Positions 1 to 9,155 of a stretch of 64,000 nucleotides of DNA are shown piece after piece (within the stretch, counting starts at the first letter, position 1; each line of letters starts with the position of its first letter). Source of the stretch: an uncultured Aquimarina sp. (GTDB lineage Bacteria > Bacteroidota > Bacteroidia > Flavobacteriales > Flavobacteriaceae); the NCBI GenBank assembly GCA_947500545.1, contig CANMSO010000002.1, positions 617,423 to 681,422 of the forward strand. The letters run 5' to 3'. The notes under the pieces were generated by a model. The model worked only from the letters and a program-made list of their open reading frames with translations, was not told where the DNA came from and ran no database searches. A program made the translations under genes and the position numbers.

Positions 1-142
1 AAAAATTTCCTTCGCTATAGATTAGAATACCAGTTATGTTAAGAATGTTATTTTTTAGTTTTACAAACTCCATAAGTTTATGAATATCAACATCTGATAA
101 ATCTGGGGTAATAGTGCTTACGTAACTAATTATATATCCCAT
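1..142 (-). CDS. BLUF-domain photoreceptor, N-terminal part only (cut by window edge)
   Basis: The reading frame starts at ATG 140-142 and stays open to base 1, giving 47 residues of an unfinished protein. The layout matches the start of a BLUF (blue light using FAD) domain: a Tyr in ISYVST near residue 7, an Asn pair near residue 31, then NITGILIYSEGNF, where the family has the ITG-hL-hY-x-x-G-x-F motif just before the flavin-contacting Gln. That Gln lies outside the window. BLUF proteins bind FAD and sense blue light; whether this one stands alone or carries an output domain cannot be seen. It lies downstream of rpoD on the same strand, separated by the rpoD terminator, so it probably has its own promoter. 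Confidence 0.7.
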   Translation of the reverse strand, partial: MGYIISYVSTITPDLSDVDIHKLMEFVKLKNNILNITGILIYSEGNF

Positions 143-253
143 AACTTTTGAGATTTATAAACGAGGTTTTAAAAAGTGTTTGTTTATATCTTATAAGGTT
201 GTTATTTTTTTTCAATTATCTATAAAAAAACATGTTAAAAAATGTCATAAATG

Positions 254-280
254 AAAAACCTCCGGTAATCAGCCGGAGGT
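254..280 (-). terminator. rpoD terminator
   Basis: An 8-bp GC-rich stem (ACCTCCGG, 7-nt loop, CCGGAGGT) lies 64 bp past the rpoD stop and is followed, read on the minus strand, by a run of five T. This is a standard rho-independent terminator for the leftward rpoD transcript. Confidence 0.85.
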
Positions 281-343
281 CATTCATCAATCAAAAAACG
301 AACAGTTATGTTATAAAACTGTTTGTAACCGCAATTTAGGAAT

Positions 344-1207
344 TTATCCTAAATAAGTCTTTAATATTTTACTTCTAGATGTATGTTTTAATCTACGAAT
401 TGCTTTTTCTTTTATTTGACGTACACGTTCACGTGTTAAATCAAAAGTTTCTCCAATTTCTTCAAGTGTCATTGGATGCTGATCTCCAAGACCAAAATAT
501 AATCTAATTACATCTGCTTCTCTTGGAGTAAGCGTTTCTAATGCTCGTTCTATTTCAGTACGAAGAGACTCGTGCAATAAAGATCTATCAGGATTAGGAG
601 ACTCACCAGAGTTTAATACATCATAAAGGTTAGAATCTTCTCCTTCAACAAGTGGAGCATCCATACTTACATGACGACCAGAGTTTTTCATAGACTCCTT
701 TACGTCATTTATAGTCATATCCAATTCTTTTGCAATTTCTTCTGCACTAGGTGGGCGCTCATGAGATTGCTCTAAGAAAGCATATGTTTTATTGATTTTA
801 TTAATAGAACCAATTTTATTCAAAGGAAGACGAACAATACGAGATTGCTCTGCTAATGCTTGTAAAATCGACTGACGAATCCACCATACAGCGTATGAAA
901 TGAATTTAAATCCTCGAGTTTCATCAAAACGCTTAGCTGCTTTTATTAGACCTAAATTTCCCTCATTAATTAAATCAGGAAGGGTAAGTCCTTGATTTTG
1001 GTATTGCTTTGCAACAGAAACCACAAATCTAAGGTTCGCCTTTGTCAATTTTTCAAGGGCTCTTTCGTCACCAGCTTTTATTCTCTGAGCTAATTCCACT
1101 TCTTCATCTGCTGTAATAAGGTCTACTTTACCTATTTCTTGCAAATACTTATCCAGCGATGCAGTCTCACGATTAGTTACCTGCTTCGTAATCTTAAGTT
1201 GTCTCAT
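344..1207 (-). CDS. rpoD: RNA polymerase primary sigma factor, RpoD/SigA family
   Basis: Primary (housekeeping) sigma factor of 287 residues. Region 1.2 is near residues 14-47, region 2 near 50-120 ([14 protein letters not shown], then [20 protein letters not shown] and [15 protein letters not shown] for -10 recognition and melting), region 3 near 130-205, and region 4 near 220-280 with the helix-turn-helix [29 protein letters not shown]. It lacks region 1.1 and the large non-conserved insert of proteobacterial RpoD, as is usual in Bacteroidota, whose primary sigma reads TTG/TAnnTTTG promoters. It is monocistronic with its own terminator. The assignment is firm; all functional regions are complete. 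Confidence 0.96.
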   Translation of the reverse strand: MRQLKITKQVTNRETASLDKYLQEIGKVDLITADEEVELAQRIKAGDERALEKLTKANLRFVVSVAKQYQNQGLTLPDLINEGNLGLIKAAKRFDETRGFKFISYAVWWIRQSILQALAEQSRIVRLPLNKIGSINKINKTYAFLEQSHERPPSAEEIAKELDMTINDVKESMKNSGRHVSMDAPLVEGEDSNLYDVLNSGESPNPDRSLLHESLRTEIERALETLTPREADVIRLYFGLGDQHPMTLEEIGETFDLTRERVRQIKEKAIRRLKHTSRSKILKTYLG

Positions 1208-1407
1208 CTATGTTCTCCTTGAAATTTAATATGTGAATATTTAGGGCTTTTATCTATTATACGTAATATGTTATAAAAATGTTACAAAATTGTTTCTTTT
1301 TTTTATCAAATAGCTGTGTTCCTATACTTTGTCGTAGTATGCCGTGCATTGCTAACACTACATTTTGTTAAATTTTTCCAATTTTTTTTTGAGCATAAAA
1401 TAAGAGG

Positions 1408-2376
1408 CTATTCGAATTCTAAAACATCACTAACTTTGATTAGTGAACGTAATGCATCTATTTTTTTATGCATCTTGTTGAAGAATAGACTTCTCTCTCT
1501 TTCACCCACTTTGCTCAGAAGTTTAGAGCCATCCATTTGAATTTTCAAGAAATCTGCAGCTTGATTACAAGTAATAATATCATTTGTTCTATAATAAGAA
1601 AGAATAGTAAAAGGGACGTATAATGACTTTTCTGTCGGAGTTTTTACCAAAACTCTGTTATTCATTAATAAAAGTTCATTGTAATACAATTTGAACTTTT
1701 CTTTTTGTAAAACCACTTTTTTAGAAATATTATGGATCAATTTCTCTAAATCATCGCATATTTCTAGTGCATCAATAGCGGTAAGTATATCAGACTCAAA
1801 ATAAAAATGTATTTGTTTTAGCGTACTATTAATTGTAGTTAAATCCCATATTTCTACGGCATTTAGGTCATTATACAATTGCCCAAGGTTTTTGGCTGCC
1901 TCTAATAGTGATAACGAAGGATTAAAATTAGCAAATCGAACATCAGTAAGACTTGAATCCATAATTTTAAGCCAAACGTACATTTTGAATTTTGATAAGA
2001 GGTTATCATTAGAAGTATAAAAGATTGGAAGATCTTTTGCTGAGTAAATCATTTCTACTTCTGGATTATTAATTAATGGCAATAGTGATTCGTATGAATT
2101 TTTATAATATGCCAATAAACTTTCCATATCGGTAACAGGAGCAGTTTTTTTAACTGCAACAATATGTTCCTGTTCATTAGAGAATAGTTGATCGATTGAT
2201 ATTCCGAAATGTTTTGCAATTGTTACTCCTTCTTCCAAGGATAATTTACTTTTTTGACTCACTCTTCTGTGTGCTGCATCATAACTTATGTCAAGAACAG
2301 TAGCTATCTCATCTATCAATGATGTTTTTTGTGCAAGCTGAGATTTAATTATATCTAAAAAAGTTTGCTGAATCAT
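1408..2376 (-). CDS. Helix-turn-helix transcriptional regulator, uncharacterised
   Basis: A protein of 322 residues with an N-terminal XRE/BetR-like helix-turn-helix (residues about 8-62: ATVLDISYDAAHRRVSQ, then LSLEEGVTIAKHFGISIDQLF). The remaining 260 residues are mostly helical, with no motif I can name, and may bind a ligand or mediate oligomerisation. The gene is divergent from a beta-barrel gene at 2628. The space between them holds two copies of a 19-bp imperfect dyad, so autoregulation and control of the barrel gene are plausible but inferred. It sits between rpoD and pnp. Function beyond DNA binding is unknown. Confidence 0.7.
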   Translation of the reverse strand: MIQQTFLDIIKSQLAQKTSLIDEIATVLDISYDAAHRRVSQKSKLSLEEGVTIAKHFGISIDQLFSNEQEHIVAVKKTAPVTDMESLLAYYKNSYESLLPLINNPEVEMIYSAKDLPIFYTSNDNLLSKFKMYVWLKIMDSSLTDVRFANFNPSLSLLEAAKNLGQLYNDLNAVEIWDLTTINSTLKQIHFYFESDILTAIDALEICDDLEKLIHNISKKVVLQKEKFKLYYNELLLMNNRVLVKTPTEKSLYVPFTILSYYRTNDIITCNQAADFLKIQMDGSKLLSKVGERERSLFFNKMHKKIDALRSLIKVSDVLEFE

Positions 2377-2442
2377 TTTTAAGGTTTTAGAGATAAATGC
2401 AAATATTATTATGTGTAAAGTAAGTTAGAAAAATACATGATT

Positions 2443-2461
2443 TTTTGTGATTATCGCAAAA
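2443..2461. promoter_or_regulatory. Putative operator dyad, copy 1
   Basis: TTTTGTGATTATCGCAAAA is an imperfect palindrome (TTTTGTGAT / CGCAAAA half-sites) in the divergent promoter region, about 65 bp upstream of the regulator start. A near-identical copy lies 80 bp away. Use as a binding site for the adjacent HTH protein is an inference. Confidence 0.45.
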
Positions 2462-2522
2462 ACATTATTTTAAAGTTGTGAAAATAAGCTATAAGATTGA
2501 TTTTAAAAATATTAGTCGCATA

Positions 2523-2541
2523 TTTTGTGATTATTACAAAA
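2523..2541. promoter_or_regulatory. Putative operator dyad, copy 2
   Basis: TTTTGTGATTATTACAAAA differs from copy 1 at only two of 19 positions and has the same dyad form. It lies about 87 bp upstream of the chosen start of the beta-barrel gene. The 80-bp spacing is close to whole helical turns (7.6 at 10.5 bp per turn), so looping is possible but not shown. Confidence 0.45.
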
Positions 2542-2627
2542 AATAATTTTACCCCTTGCAATTTTCGACACTTTGTATTGAGACACTGATATTATGTTTG
2601 ACCACTGAACAATTAAATTACTTAATT

Positions 2628-3167
2628 ATGAGAAAATTGGTTGAATTATTTTTAGTTGGTTTGATGTTAATGCCATTTCTATCCTATGGACAAGAAAATT
2701 CTTTTAATAATCAAAATAGACATGAGCTCAGGCTTGATGCTTTTGACATTTTAGTATTTCCTAATTTAGAGGTTAGCTATGAATACGTAATCAGTAAATA
2801 TTCTGGTCTTGGGTTGGCTGCTAGTTTCAGTCTGGATGACGATTTTAGCGAATATCAGGCTTTTGCAGTTGAGCCATTTTATCGACAGTATTTTCTGAAT
2901 AAGAAAGATTATGGTGCAAGGGGATTATTCGTAGAGGGTACATTACGCTTTGCAGGCGGGGAAAATGAAGAATTAGTGGGGTTATCTAATATTGAAACTG
3001 AAAATTGGTTCGATATCGGAGTGGGGCTTGCTATTGGTCAAAAGTGGGTAAGTGATAATGGTTTTGTTTTTGAGATTAGTGCTGGCGGCGGTCGCTATCT
3101 GCTAGGTGAAAGTGATAATGATGGTTTTGCTAGAGGAGGGGTTTTGATTGGATATCGATTTTTCTAA
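2628..3167 (+). CDS. Small outer-membrane beta-barrel protein, uncharacterised
   Basis: An upstream ATG at 2556 would add 24 residues without signal-peptide character. The ATG at 2628 gives MRKLVELFLVGLMLMPFLSYGQ, a clean signal peptide with the flavobacterial cleavage site before or after Q, so I chose it (179 residues). The mature part alternates hydrophobic and polar residues and glycines (ISKYSGLGLAASFSL, GLFVEGTLRFAGG, FEISAGGGRYLLG) and ends GYRFF, an aromatic C-terminus typical of outer-membrane barrels. It is predicted to be an 8-stranded barrel; no named family is recognised. It is divergent from the HTH regulator and probably controlled by it. Confidence 0.65.
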   Translation: MRKLVELFLVGLMLMPFLSYGQENSFNNQNRHELRLDAFDILVFPNLEVSYEYVISKYSGLGLAASFSLDDDFSEYQAFAVEPFYRQYFLNKKDYGARGLFVEGTLRFAGGENEELVGLSNIETENWFDIGVGLAIGQKWVSDNGFVFEISAGGGRYLLGESDNDGFARGGVLIGYRFF

Positions 3168-3171
3168 AAAA

Positions 3172-3202
3172 AAACCGCTTTCAAAAATCTTGAAAGCGGT
3201 TT
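3172..3202. terminator. Bidirectional terminator between the barrel gene and pnp
   Basis: A 13-bp perfect stem (AAACCGCTTTCAA and its complement, loop AAATC) lies between the two convergent genes, with an A run on the left and T-rich sequence on the right. It can end transcripts from both sides. Confidence 0.85.
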
Positions 3203-3221
3203 CTAATATATCTAAAGAAAA

Positions 3222-5411
3222 TTAATTTTCTTTTTTCTCTCTACGAGGAGGTCTTCTGTCATCTCTTTTATCACTACCTTCTGGTCTAGGAGGTCTTGGT
3301 AATAGAGCTTTTCTAGAAACCTTTTCTTTTCGAGTCCTTGAATCAACTCCGAAATACTTTACATCAAATACATCACCCATGTTTACAACATCGCTAACAT
3401 TTTCTGTACGTTCCCAAGCTAATTCTGAAACGTGAAGTAATACTTCGTTCCCAGGAGCTTCTATGTATTCTACAACGGCACCAAAATCTAACATTTTGAT
3501 TACTTTTACTTCATAAACACTACCAACAACTGGTTTAAAAGTAATAGAATCAATTTTTGCCAATACAGCATCAATTCCTTCCTGATCTGTACCTAAGATC
3601 TCTACATTACCTTCTTCAGTAACAGGATCTTCATTGATTACGATAGTTGTTCCGGTTGCTTTTTGTAATTCTTGAATTACTTTACCACCTGGTCCAATTA
3701 GAGCACCAATGTATTCTCCTGGAATAGTTTTAGTAACCATTTTTGGAGCATGTGCTTTTACATCTACATTTGGTGTTGCAATAGTCTCTGTTAATTTACC
3801 AAGAATATGTAAACGCCCTTCAGCTGCTTGTTTTAATGCATTAACAAGGATTTCATAAGAAAGACCTTTTACTTTAATATCCATCTGGCAAGCAGTAATA
3901 CCATCTGCAGTACCAGTTACTTTAAAGTCCATGTCTCCTAAATGATCCTCATCACCCAAGATATCAGATAAAACAGCATACTTTCCTGTTTCGCCATCTG
4001 AGATCAATCCCATTGCGATACCAGAAACTGGTTTTTTTAATTGTACACCAGCATCCATAAGCGCCATAGTTCCTGAACAAACAGTTGCCATAGAAGAAGA
4101 ACCGTTAGATTCTAACACTTCTGATACGACACGTACTGTGTAAGGGCAATCTGCAGGAATCATTCCTTTTAACGCACGTTGTGCAAGATTACCATGTCCT
4201 ACCTCTCTACGTGATGTACCTCTTATAGGTCTTGCTTCACCTGTTGAGAAAGGAGGGAAGTTGTAATGTAAATAGAATGTTTCTTCTCCTTCATAAGAAG
4301 GCATATCTATTTGGTTAGCTTCTCTAGAAGTTCCTAAAGTTACTGTTGCCAATGCTTGTGTTTCTCCTCTTGTGAAAATAGAAGACCCATGTGTTGAAGG
4401 TAGGTAGTCAATCTCACACCATATTGGTCTGATTTCATCAGTTTTACGACCATCTAGACGCAGCCCTTCATTTAAAGTAAGATCGCGAATGGCAGCTTTT
4501 TCTGCTTTATAGAAATATTTAGACACTAAATCTCCAAAATCTTCTAGTTCCTCTTCAGAAAAAGTTGCTGTAATTTCTTCTTTTATTTCTGAAAAAGCTA
4601 AACCACGTTCTTTTTTAGAAGAACCTGCTTTTGCAATAGCGTATACTTTATCATACGCCATGTCATGAACTTTCTTAGCTAAATCTTCGTCTTCTCTTTC
4701 CGCATCATATTCACGAACTTCCTTCTTGCCAAATGCTTCAGCTAACTTAAGTTGTGCAGCACATTGTACTTTGATTGCTTCGTGAGCAAATTTGATGGCT
4801 TCTACCATTTCTTCTTCAGAAATCTCATCCATTTCACCCTCAACCATCATTACAGAATCGGCAGATGCACCAATCATCATATCGATATCTGATTCTTCTA
4901 ATTGCGCTCTGGTGGGGTTGATAATGAATTCGCCATTTATTCTACCTACACGTGCTTCAGAAATCGCACATTCAAATGGGAAATCAGATAATTGTATTGC
5001 TGCAGATGCTGCCAATCCGGCCATGGCATCAGGCATTACATCTTCGTCATGAGACATTAATTGAATCATTACCTGTGTTTCGGCATGGTAATCTTTTGGG
5101 AAAAGTGGACGTAGTACACGATCGACTAATCTCATTGTTAATACCTCACCATCACTTGGTCTTGCTTCTCTTTTGAAAAAACCACCAGGGTAACGACCAG
5201 ATGCTGCAAATTTCTCTCTATAATCTACTGTTAAGGGTAGAAAATCTACATCACTTTGTTTGTAATTTGAAACAACTGTACATAATAACATACACTTGCC
5301 TGATTGCACAACAACAGAACCATGAGCCTGTTTTGCTAATTTTCCAGTTTCGATAGAAATTTCTCTACCATCACCAAGGTCTATGACCTCTCTATAAACT
5401 TTTGGAATCAT
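3222..5411 (-). CDS. pnp: Polynucleotide phosphorylase (polyribonucleotide nucleotidyltransferase)
   Basis: Phosphorolytic 3'-5' exoribonuclease of mRNA decay. Two RNase PH domains occupy roughly residues 8-230 and 310-545 with a helical linker between, followed by a KH domain ([16 protein letters not shown], near residue 570) and an S1 domain (near 630-700, [10 protein letters not shown]), ending in a basic Arg/Pro-rich tail. The start is set at the ATG giving [15 protein letters not shown], which is how flavobacterial homologues begin; an in-frame ATG eight codons upstream (5435) is possible. It lies downstream of rpsO, the classic order in which PNPase and S15 are processed together. All domains are intact. 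Confidence 0.95.
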   Translation of the reverse strand: MIPKVYREVIDLGDGREISIETGKLAKQAHGSVVVQSGKCMLLCTVVSNYKQSDVDFLPLTVDYREKFAASGRYPGGFFKREARPSDGEVLTMRLVDRVLRPLFPKDYHAETQVMIQLMSHDEDVMPDAMAGLAASAAIQLSDFPFECAISEARVGRINGEFIINPTRAQLEESDIDMMIGASADSVMMVEGEMDEISEEEMVEAIKFAHEAIKVQCAAQLKLAEAFGKKEVREYDAEREDEDLAKKVHDMAYDKVYAIAKAGSSKKERGLAFSEIKEEITATFSEEELEDFGDLVSKYFYKAEKAAIRDLTLNEGLRLDGRKTDEIRPIWCEIDYLPSTHGSSIFTRGETQALATVTLGTSREANQIDMPSYEGEETFYLHYNFPPFSTGEARPIRGTSRREVGHGNLAQRALKGMIPADCPYTVRVVSEVLESNGSSSMATVCSGTMALMDAGVQLKKPVSGIAMGLISDGETGKYAVLSDILGDEDHLGDMDFKVTGTADGITACQMDIKVKGLSYEILVNALKQAAEGRLHILGKLTETIATPNVDVKAHAPKMVTKTIPGEYIGALIGPGGKVIQELQKATGTTIVINEDPVTEEGNVEILGTDQEGIDAVLAKIDSITFKPVVGSVYEVKVIKMLDFGAVVEYIEAPGNEVLLHVSELAWERTENVSDVVNMGDVFDVKYFGVDSRTRKEKVSRKALLPRPPRPEGSDKRDDRRPPRREKKEN

Positions 5412-5613
5412 AATTTTTTGATTCTTATCTACCAATTTAACTATCTCAATAATAGAGAATGGTAGATTTAATTAAACATTGGTTTCCGTCTTACTCGGAC
5501 GGACAAGGTTGTGTTGTTGTTGTAGTAATTGCGCGACCAATGAAAAACTAAGGCATTAATTAATTCCTTTTGGGATTGAATGCTTTTGTTTAAAAATATA
5601 TGTATATAAAAAA

Positions 5614-5635
5614 AGAGGCGCGCAGCCTCTCTTTT
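5614..5635 (-). terminator. Terminator downstream of rpsO
   Basis: A 6-bp stem AGAGGC/GCCTCT with a GCGCA-type loop lies immediately after the rpsO stop, with a T run in the leftward transcript. It probably separates rpsO from pnp, allowing partial read-through. Confidence 0.7.
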
Positions 5636-5636
5636 A

Positions 5637-5906
5637 TTATTTTCTTAATCCTAATTCTTTTACAATTGCACGATATCTCATGATATCCTTTTTCTTAAGA
5701 TAATCAAGTAAATCTCTACGCTTACCTACTAATCTTACAAGAGAACGCTCTGTGTTATAATCCTTACGATTCTTTTTTAAGTGTTCAGTCAAATGAGTAA
5801 TTCTGTGTGTAAACAATGCAATTTGACCTTCTGCAGAACCACTGTCATTCTTTCCTTTACCGTGTTTTGCGAAGATTTCTTCTTTAACTTCTTTTGTTAG
5901 ATACAT
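5637..5906 (-). CDS. rpsO: 30S ribosomal protein S15
   Basis: Binds the central domain of 16S rRNA and helps assemble the platform of the small subunit. The 89-residue product MYLTKEVKEEIFAKHGKG...RAIVKELGLRK shows the family motifs GSAEGQIALFTHRITHLTEHLKKN and RSLVRLVGKRRDLLDYL. The frame extends upstream to 5963, but that ATG lies inside the -7 promoter element at 5961-5968, so the internal ATG at 5906, which matches the family N-terminus, is the start. pnp follows, as in most bacteria. Confidence 0.96.
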   Translation of the reverse strand: MYLTKEVKEEIFAKHGKGKNDSGSAEGQIALFTHRITHLTEHLKKNRKDYNTERSLVRLVGKRRDLLDYLKKKDIMRYRAIVKELGLRK

Positions 5907-5960
5907 TCCAATATTATTTAAATGATTTTTATGTATAAATAGCTCTTTGCTATCAGCGTG

Positions 5961-5968
5961 CAAATATA
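5961..5968 (-). promoter_or_regulatory. -7 promoter element of rpsO
   Basis: On the minus strand this reads TATATTTG, an exact match to the Bacteroidota -7 consensus TAnnTTTG. A start near 5955 would leave a leader of about 50 nt before the S15 ATG. No clear TTG -33 element is seen. Confidence 0.5.
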
Positions 5969-6071
5969 ATACTTTTTGGATTATAATTACTTTTTATTTA
6001 AAAAAATCATATGCGATTAAACCTTTTATAAAATTGTTGGTCTTAAGAGAGTAACGTTAAAATTAAATATT

Positions 6072-6899
6072 ATGAAAAACAGCATTTTAAAGTTTAGTGC
6101 AATTGTATTTATATCAGTGATTTTAGTCAGCTGCAATAAGGATGAATCTAGTGATCAAACAATCGAATCTCTTAATCTAGAAGAAGCGGAGCTTACGGCA
6201 AAAGTGGATAATGCTACCGAAGTTATAAGTGATACTTTTGTGCAGATATATGAAGTTGAAGAAAACTTTACTAAAAGCCCTATTCATCCTTTTTTACCAG
6301 AATGCGCAGCAATAACTATAGAAATTACAGATACTTCAAAAGAAGTAACAGTAGATTTCGGTTCTGAGGGGTGTGAAGTACGCGGTGGGCATATTGTGAA
6401 AGGAACGGTAAACATGTCATATGTTGCTGATCTTGATGCTATGATATTAGTTATCAATTATAATCTTGTAGACTTTTTTATTGATGATATTCAGTTTGCG
6501 GGCTCTAAGACGGTAACAAGACAAAAGGTTAATGATAACGGTAACCCCCAATACATGATGGATCTTGATCTTAGTGTAACTTTTGCAGATGGTACTACAG
6601 CTTCCAGAACAGGTACAAAAACGAGAGAATGGATAGAGGGTTCGTTTAATGGTAACTGGGGTGATAATGTATTCTTAATTACTGGTGAGTGGGAAACCAA
6701 TTTTGCTAATGGTAACATAAATAGTACAACAATTGCGACTCCTATACGTCGAGAAGCAAGTTGCAGATTTCTTGTAAGTGGGGTAGTTGATTTGGTGAGA
6801 ACAAACTATAGTGGTTCTTTAGACTATGGAGATGGAGCCTGTGATAATAGCGCTGTGTTTACAAACGCAGACGGAGAAGAAAGAGAAATTCGGTTATAG
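6072..6899 (+). CDS. Uncharacterised lipoprotein
   Basis: 275 residues, with a lipoprotein signal (SVILVSC, Cys at residue 21) followed by NKDESSD. An acidic stretch right after the lipid Cys resembles the lipoprotein export signal that sends Bacteroidota lipoproteins to the cell surface, though this is only suggestive. The mature domain looks beta-rich (TVDFGSEGCEVRGGHIVKGTVNMSY, SVTFADGTTASRTG) with two or three cysteine pairs possible. No catalytic motif or named family is recognised. It is monocistronic and ends at a terminator. Similar lipoproteins are common in Flavobacteriaceae, but the function is not known to me. Confidence 0.6.
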   Translation: MKNSILKFSAIVFISVILVSCNKDESSDQTIESLNLEEAELTAKVDNATEVISDTFVQIYEVEENFTKSPIHPFLPECAAITIEITDTSKEVTVDFGSEGCEVRGGHIVKGTVNMSYVADLDAMILVINYNLVDFFIDDIQFAGSKTVTRQKVNDNGNPQYMMDLDLSVTFADGTTASRTGTKTREWIEGSFNGNWGDNVFLITGEWETNFANGNINSTTIATPIRREASCRFLVSGVVDLVRTNYSGSLDYGDGACDNSAVFTNADGEEREIRL

Positions 6900-6924
6900 G
6901 ATTTTTTTGATTTGTGAGTTTAAA

Positions 6925-6953
6925 AGTGCCCTTTTATTTAAGGGTGCTTTTTT
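6925..6953 (+). terminator. Terminator of the lipoprotein gene
   Basis: In RNA, AGUGCCCUU pairs fully with AAGGGUGCU through two G-U pairs, and a run of six T follows. Because of the wobble pairs it works best on the plus strand. Confidence 0.8.
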
Positions 6954-6993
6954 ACTTAAAGTAGTTTAAGATAAAAACCTTTTTTAATAAAAA

Positions 6994-7021
6994 AAGGACT
7001 CAACTATTTTGTCGAGTCCTT
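6994..7021 (-). terminator. Terminator of accD
   Basis: An 8-bp stem AAGGACTC/GAGTCCTT with a 12-nt loop lies 22 bp past the accD stop; the leftward transcript then runs into a T-rich stretch. Confidence 0.75.
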
Positions 7022-7043
7022 GGTTACGATATAAGTCTATTTA

Positions 7044-7901
7044 TTAGTTTGGAAGTGGTCTATTCAATATTAGATTCAAATATAAATTCACTTTTTGTTT
7101 TAGATGTTGTCTTGCTGTAATAAAATCTAGAAACCCATGCTCTAACAGGAATTCTGAAGTTTGGAAGCCTTCTGGCAATTCTTTTCCTGTTGTATCTCTT
7201 ACTACACGTGGTCCCGCAAAACCAATTAATGCACCAGGCTCTGCAATATTAATATCTCCTAACATAGCAAAAGATGCGGTTGTACCTCCAGTGGTTGGAT
7301 CTGTGCATAAAGAAATATAAGGGATATTTGCATCTGCCAATTGGGCTAATTTTGCAGATGTTTTGGCAAGCTGCATTAATGATAATGCTGCTTCCATCAT
7401 ACGCGCACCTCCTGATTTGGAGATGATCATAAACGGAATTTTATGCTCTAAAGAATAATCTGCAGCTCTGGCAATTTTTTCACCTACTACGCTACCCATT
7501 GATCCTCCAATAAACGAGAAATCCATACAGGCAATAACAAGGTCGTTCCCGCCTGATTTCCCAATTGCTGTTCTTACAGCATCCTTAAGATTGGTTTTGT
7601 CTTGAGCTTCTTTAAGCCGATCAACATATTTTTTCTTGTCTTCAAATTTAAGAGGATCTTTTGAGGAAAGGTTTTTGTCGAGCTCTTTGTATTTGTTGTC
7701 ATCGAATAAAATTTCGAAATACTCTTTACTACCAATTCTTACATGATACCCATCTTCTGGACTTACATAAAAGTTTTTTTCAAGTTGTTCTGCATCTACA
7801 ATTTTTCCTGTTGGAGATTTATACCAAAGCCCTTTTGGTACATCTTTTTTATCTTCGGTAGCTGTTTGTATACCTTTTTGTGTTCTCTTAAACCAAGCCA
7901 T
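7044..7901 (-). CDS. accD: Acetyl-CoA carboxylase carboxyltransferase subunit beta, without zinc-ribbon cysteines
   Basis: Beta half of the carboxyltransferase that moves CO2 from biotin to acetyl-CoA in fatty acid synthesis. The crotonase-fold core is clear: [20 protein letters not shown], the oxyanion/CoA motif [21 protein letters not shown], and [28 protein letters not shown]. In E. coli the N-terminus binds zinc through two C-x2-C pairs; here the aligned region reads KSPTG...[13 protein letters not shown], with Ser-Pro in place of the cysteines, and there is no Cys in the first 120 residues. I recall the same replacement in other Flavobacteriia. fbaA lies upstream on the same strand, behind a strong terminator. 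Confidence 0.94.
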   Translation of the reverse strand: MAWFKRTQKGIQTATEDKKDVPKGLWYKSPTGKIVDAEQLEKNFYVSPEDGYHVRIGSKEYFEILFDDNKYKELDKNLSSKDPLKFEDKKKYVDRLKEAQDKTNLKDAVRTAIGKSGGNDLVIACMDFSFIGGSMGSVVGEKIARAADYSLEHKIPFMIISKSGGARMMEAALSLMQLAKTSAKLAQLADANIPYISLCTDPTTGGTTASFAMLGDINIAEPGALIGFAGPRVVRDTTGKELPEGFQTSEFLLEHGFLDFITARQHLKQKVNLYLNLILNRPLPN

Positions 7902-7918
7902 AAATTATTATATTAAAA

Positions 7919-7948
7919 AAGCTGAAACTCCTATAGGAGTTTCAGCTT
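7919..7948. terminator. Terminator of fbaA (30-bp perfect palindrome)
   Basis: A perfect 30-bp palindrome (AAGCTGAAACTCCTA and its complement) lies 12 bp past the fbaA stop, with T runs on both sides when read outward. It ends the leftward fbaA transcript and separates it from accD. Confidence 0.85.
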
Positions 7949-7960
7949 GGTTTTCAGTCA

Positions 7961-9028
7961 TTATAATGTATTCACATTATTTAGATCTTCGAATGCCTTT
8001 TTAAGACGGTTCTTAAAAGTGACTTCACCTTCTCGCAACCATTTTCTCGGATCGTAATATTTTTTATTAGGTTCTTCAGATCCTTCTGGATTACCAATTT
8101 GTGTTTTTAGATATTCAATATTATTGTTCATGTAATCACGAATACCTTCATTAAAAGCAAATTGAAGATCAGTATCAATATTCATTTTGATTACACCATA
8201 TCCTATTGACTCTCTGATTTCTTCTAATGAAGAACCACTACCTCCATGAAATACAAAATCGATGTGGTTATGTCCGACTCCGTATTTTTCCGAGATAAAC
8301 TCTTGAGAGTTTTTAAGGATTTTAGGTGTAAGTTTTACGTTTCCGGGTTTGTATACCCCGTGCACGTTACCAAAAGCAGCAGCTACTGTGAATTTGTCAC
8401 TTACTTTGCTCAATTCTTCATAAGCGTAAGCAACTTCTTCTGGTTGGGTGTATAGCTTAGAATCATCTACATCGCTGTTATCAACACCATCTTCTTCACC
8501 TCCAGTAATTCCTAGTTCTATTTCTAGAGTCATCCCCATTTTGCTCATGCGGGCTAGATATTCTTTACAGATTTCAATGTTTTCTTCAAGAGGCTCTTCA
8601 GATAAATCAATCATGTGGGAGCTATACAACGGTTTTCCGGTTTCTTTGTAGAATTGTTCTCCTGCATCTAATAGCCCATCTATCCAAGGTAGTAATTTTT
8701 TTGCACAGTGGTCAGTATGCAAAATTACTGGAACTCCATAAGCTTCAGCCAAAAGGTGTACATGTTTGGCACCTGCAACTGCTCCTGCTATTGCAGCCTT
8801 CTGCCCTTCATTCGAAAGTCCTTTTCCTGCATTAAATTGTGCTCCTCCGTTTGAGAATTGAATGATTACAGGAGCGTTTAATTCTGCTGCAGTTTCTAAA
8901 ACTCCATTTATAGAATTAGAACCTATTACATTTACTGCAGGTAATGCAAACGCTTTTTCTTTTGCGTATTTAAAAATTGCTTGAACCTCGTCTCCCGTAG
9001 CAACTCCCGGTTTGATGTTGTGACTCAT
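7961..9028 (-). CDS. fbaA: Class II fructose-bisphosphate aldolase
   Basis: Zinc-dependent aldolase that splits or forms fructose 1,6-bisphosphate in glycolysis and gluconeogenesis. It has 355 residues, the length of E. coli FbaA-type enzymes. Motifs seen: LHTDHCAKKLLPW (catalytic Asp and a zinc His, near residue 110), the glycine loop LEIELGITGGEEDGVDN, the second metal region FGNVHGVYKPGNVKL (zinc His), FVFHGGSGSSLEEI (phosphate binding) and KMNIDTDLQFAFNEGIRDY. It is monocistronic, with a TATTTTTG -7 element at 9054-9061 and a palindromic terminator. Confidence 0.96.
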   Translation of the reverse strand: MSHNIKPGVATGDEVQAIFKYAKEKAFALPAVNVIGSNSINGVLETAAELNAPVIIQFSNGGAQFNAGKGLSNEGQKAAIAGAVAGAKHVHLLAEAYGVPVILHTDHCAKKLLPWIDGLLDAGEQFYKETGKPLYSSHMIDLSEEPLEENIEICKEYLARMSKMGMTLEIELGITGGEEDGVDNSDVDDSKLYTQPEEVAYAYEELSKVSDKFTVAAAFGNVHGVYKPGNVKLTPKILKNSQEFISEKYGVGHNHIDFVFHGGSGSSLEEIRESIGYGVIKMNIDTDLQFAFNEGIRDYMNNNIEYLKTQIGNPEGSEEPNKKYYDPRKWLREGEVTFKNRLKKAFEDLNNVNTL

Positions 9029-9053
9029 AATTTAGTTTTGGTTTATAAGCTTA

Positions 9054-9061
9054 CAAAAATA
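9054..9061 (-). promoter_or_regulatory. -7 promoter element of fbaA
   Basis: The minus strand reads TATTTTTG, an exact TAnnTTTG match about 26 bp upstream of the fbaA ATG. No clear TTG -33 element is present. Confidence 0.45.
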
Positions 9062-9155
9062 GTAAAATTATACGTAAACCTACACGATTAGCACAATCTT
9101 TAAGTGGATAGTATAATGATTGATTTGGTCATTAAATATTGGTAGATTATATATG

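Noticed and set aside
1316..1540. Plus-strand frame of 74 codons.
   Set aside because: Its second half is the complement of the regulator gene at 1408; composition and N-terminus do not look like a protein.
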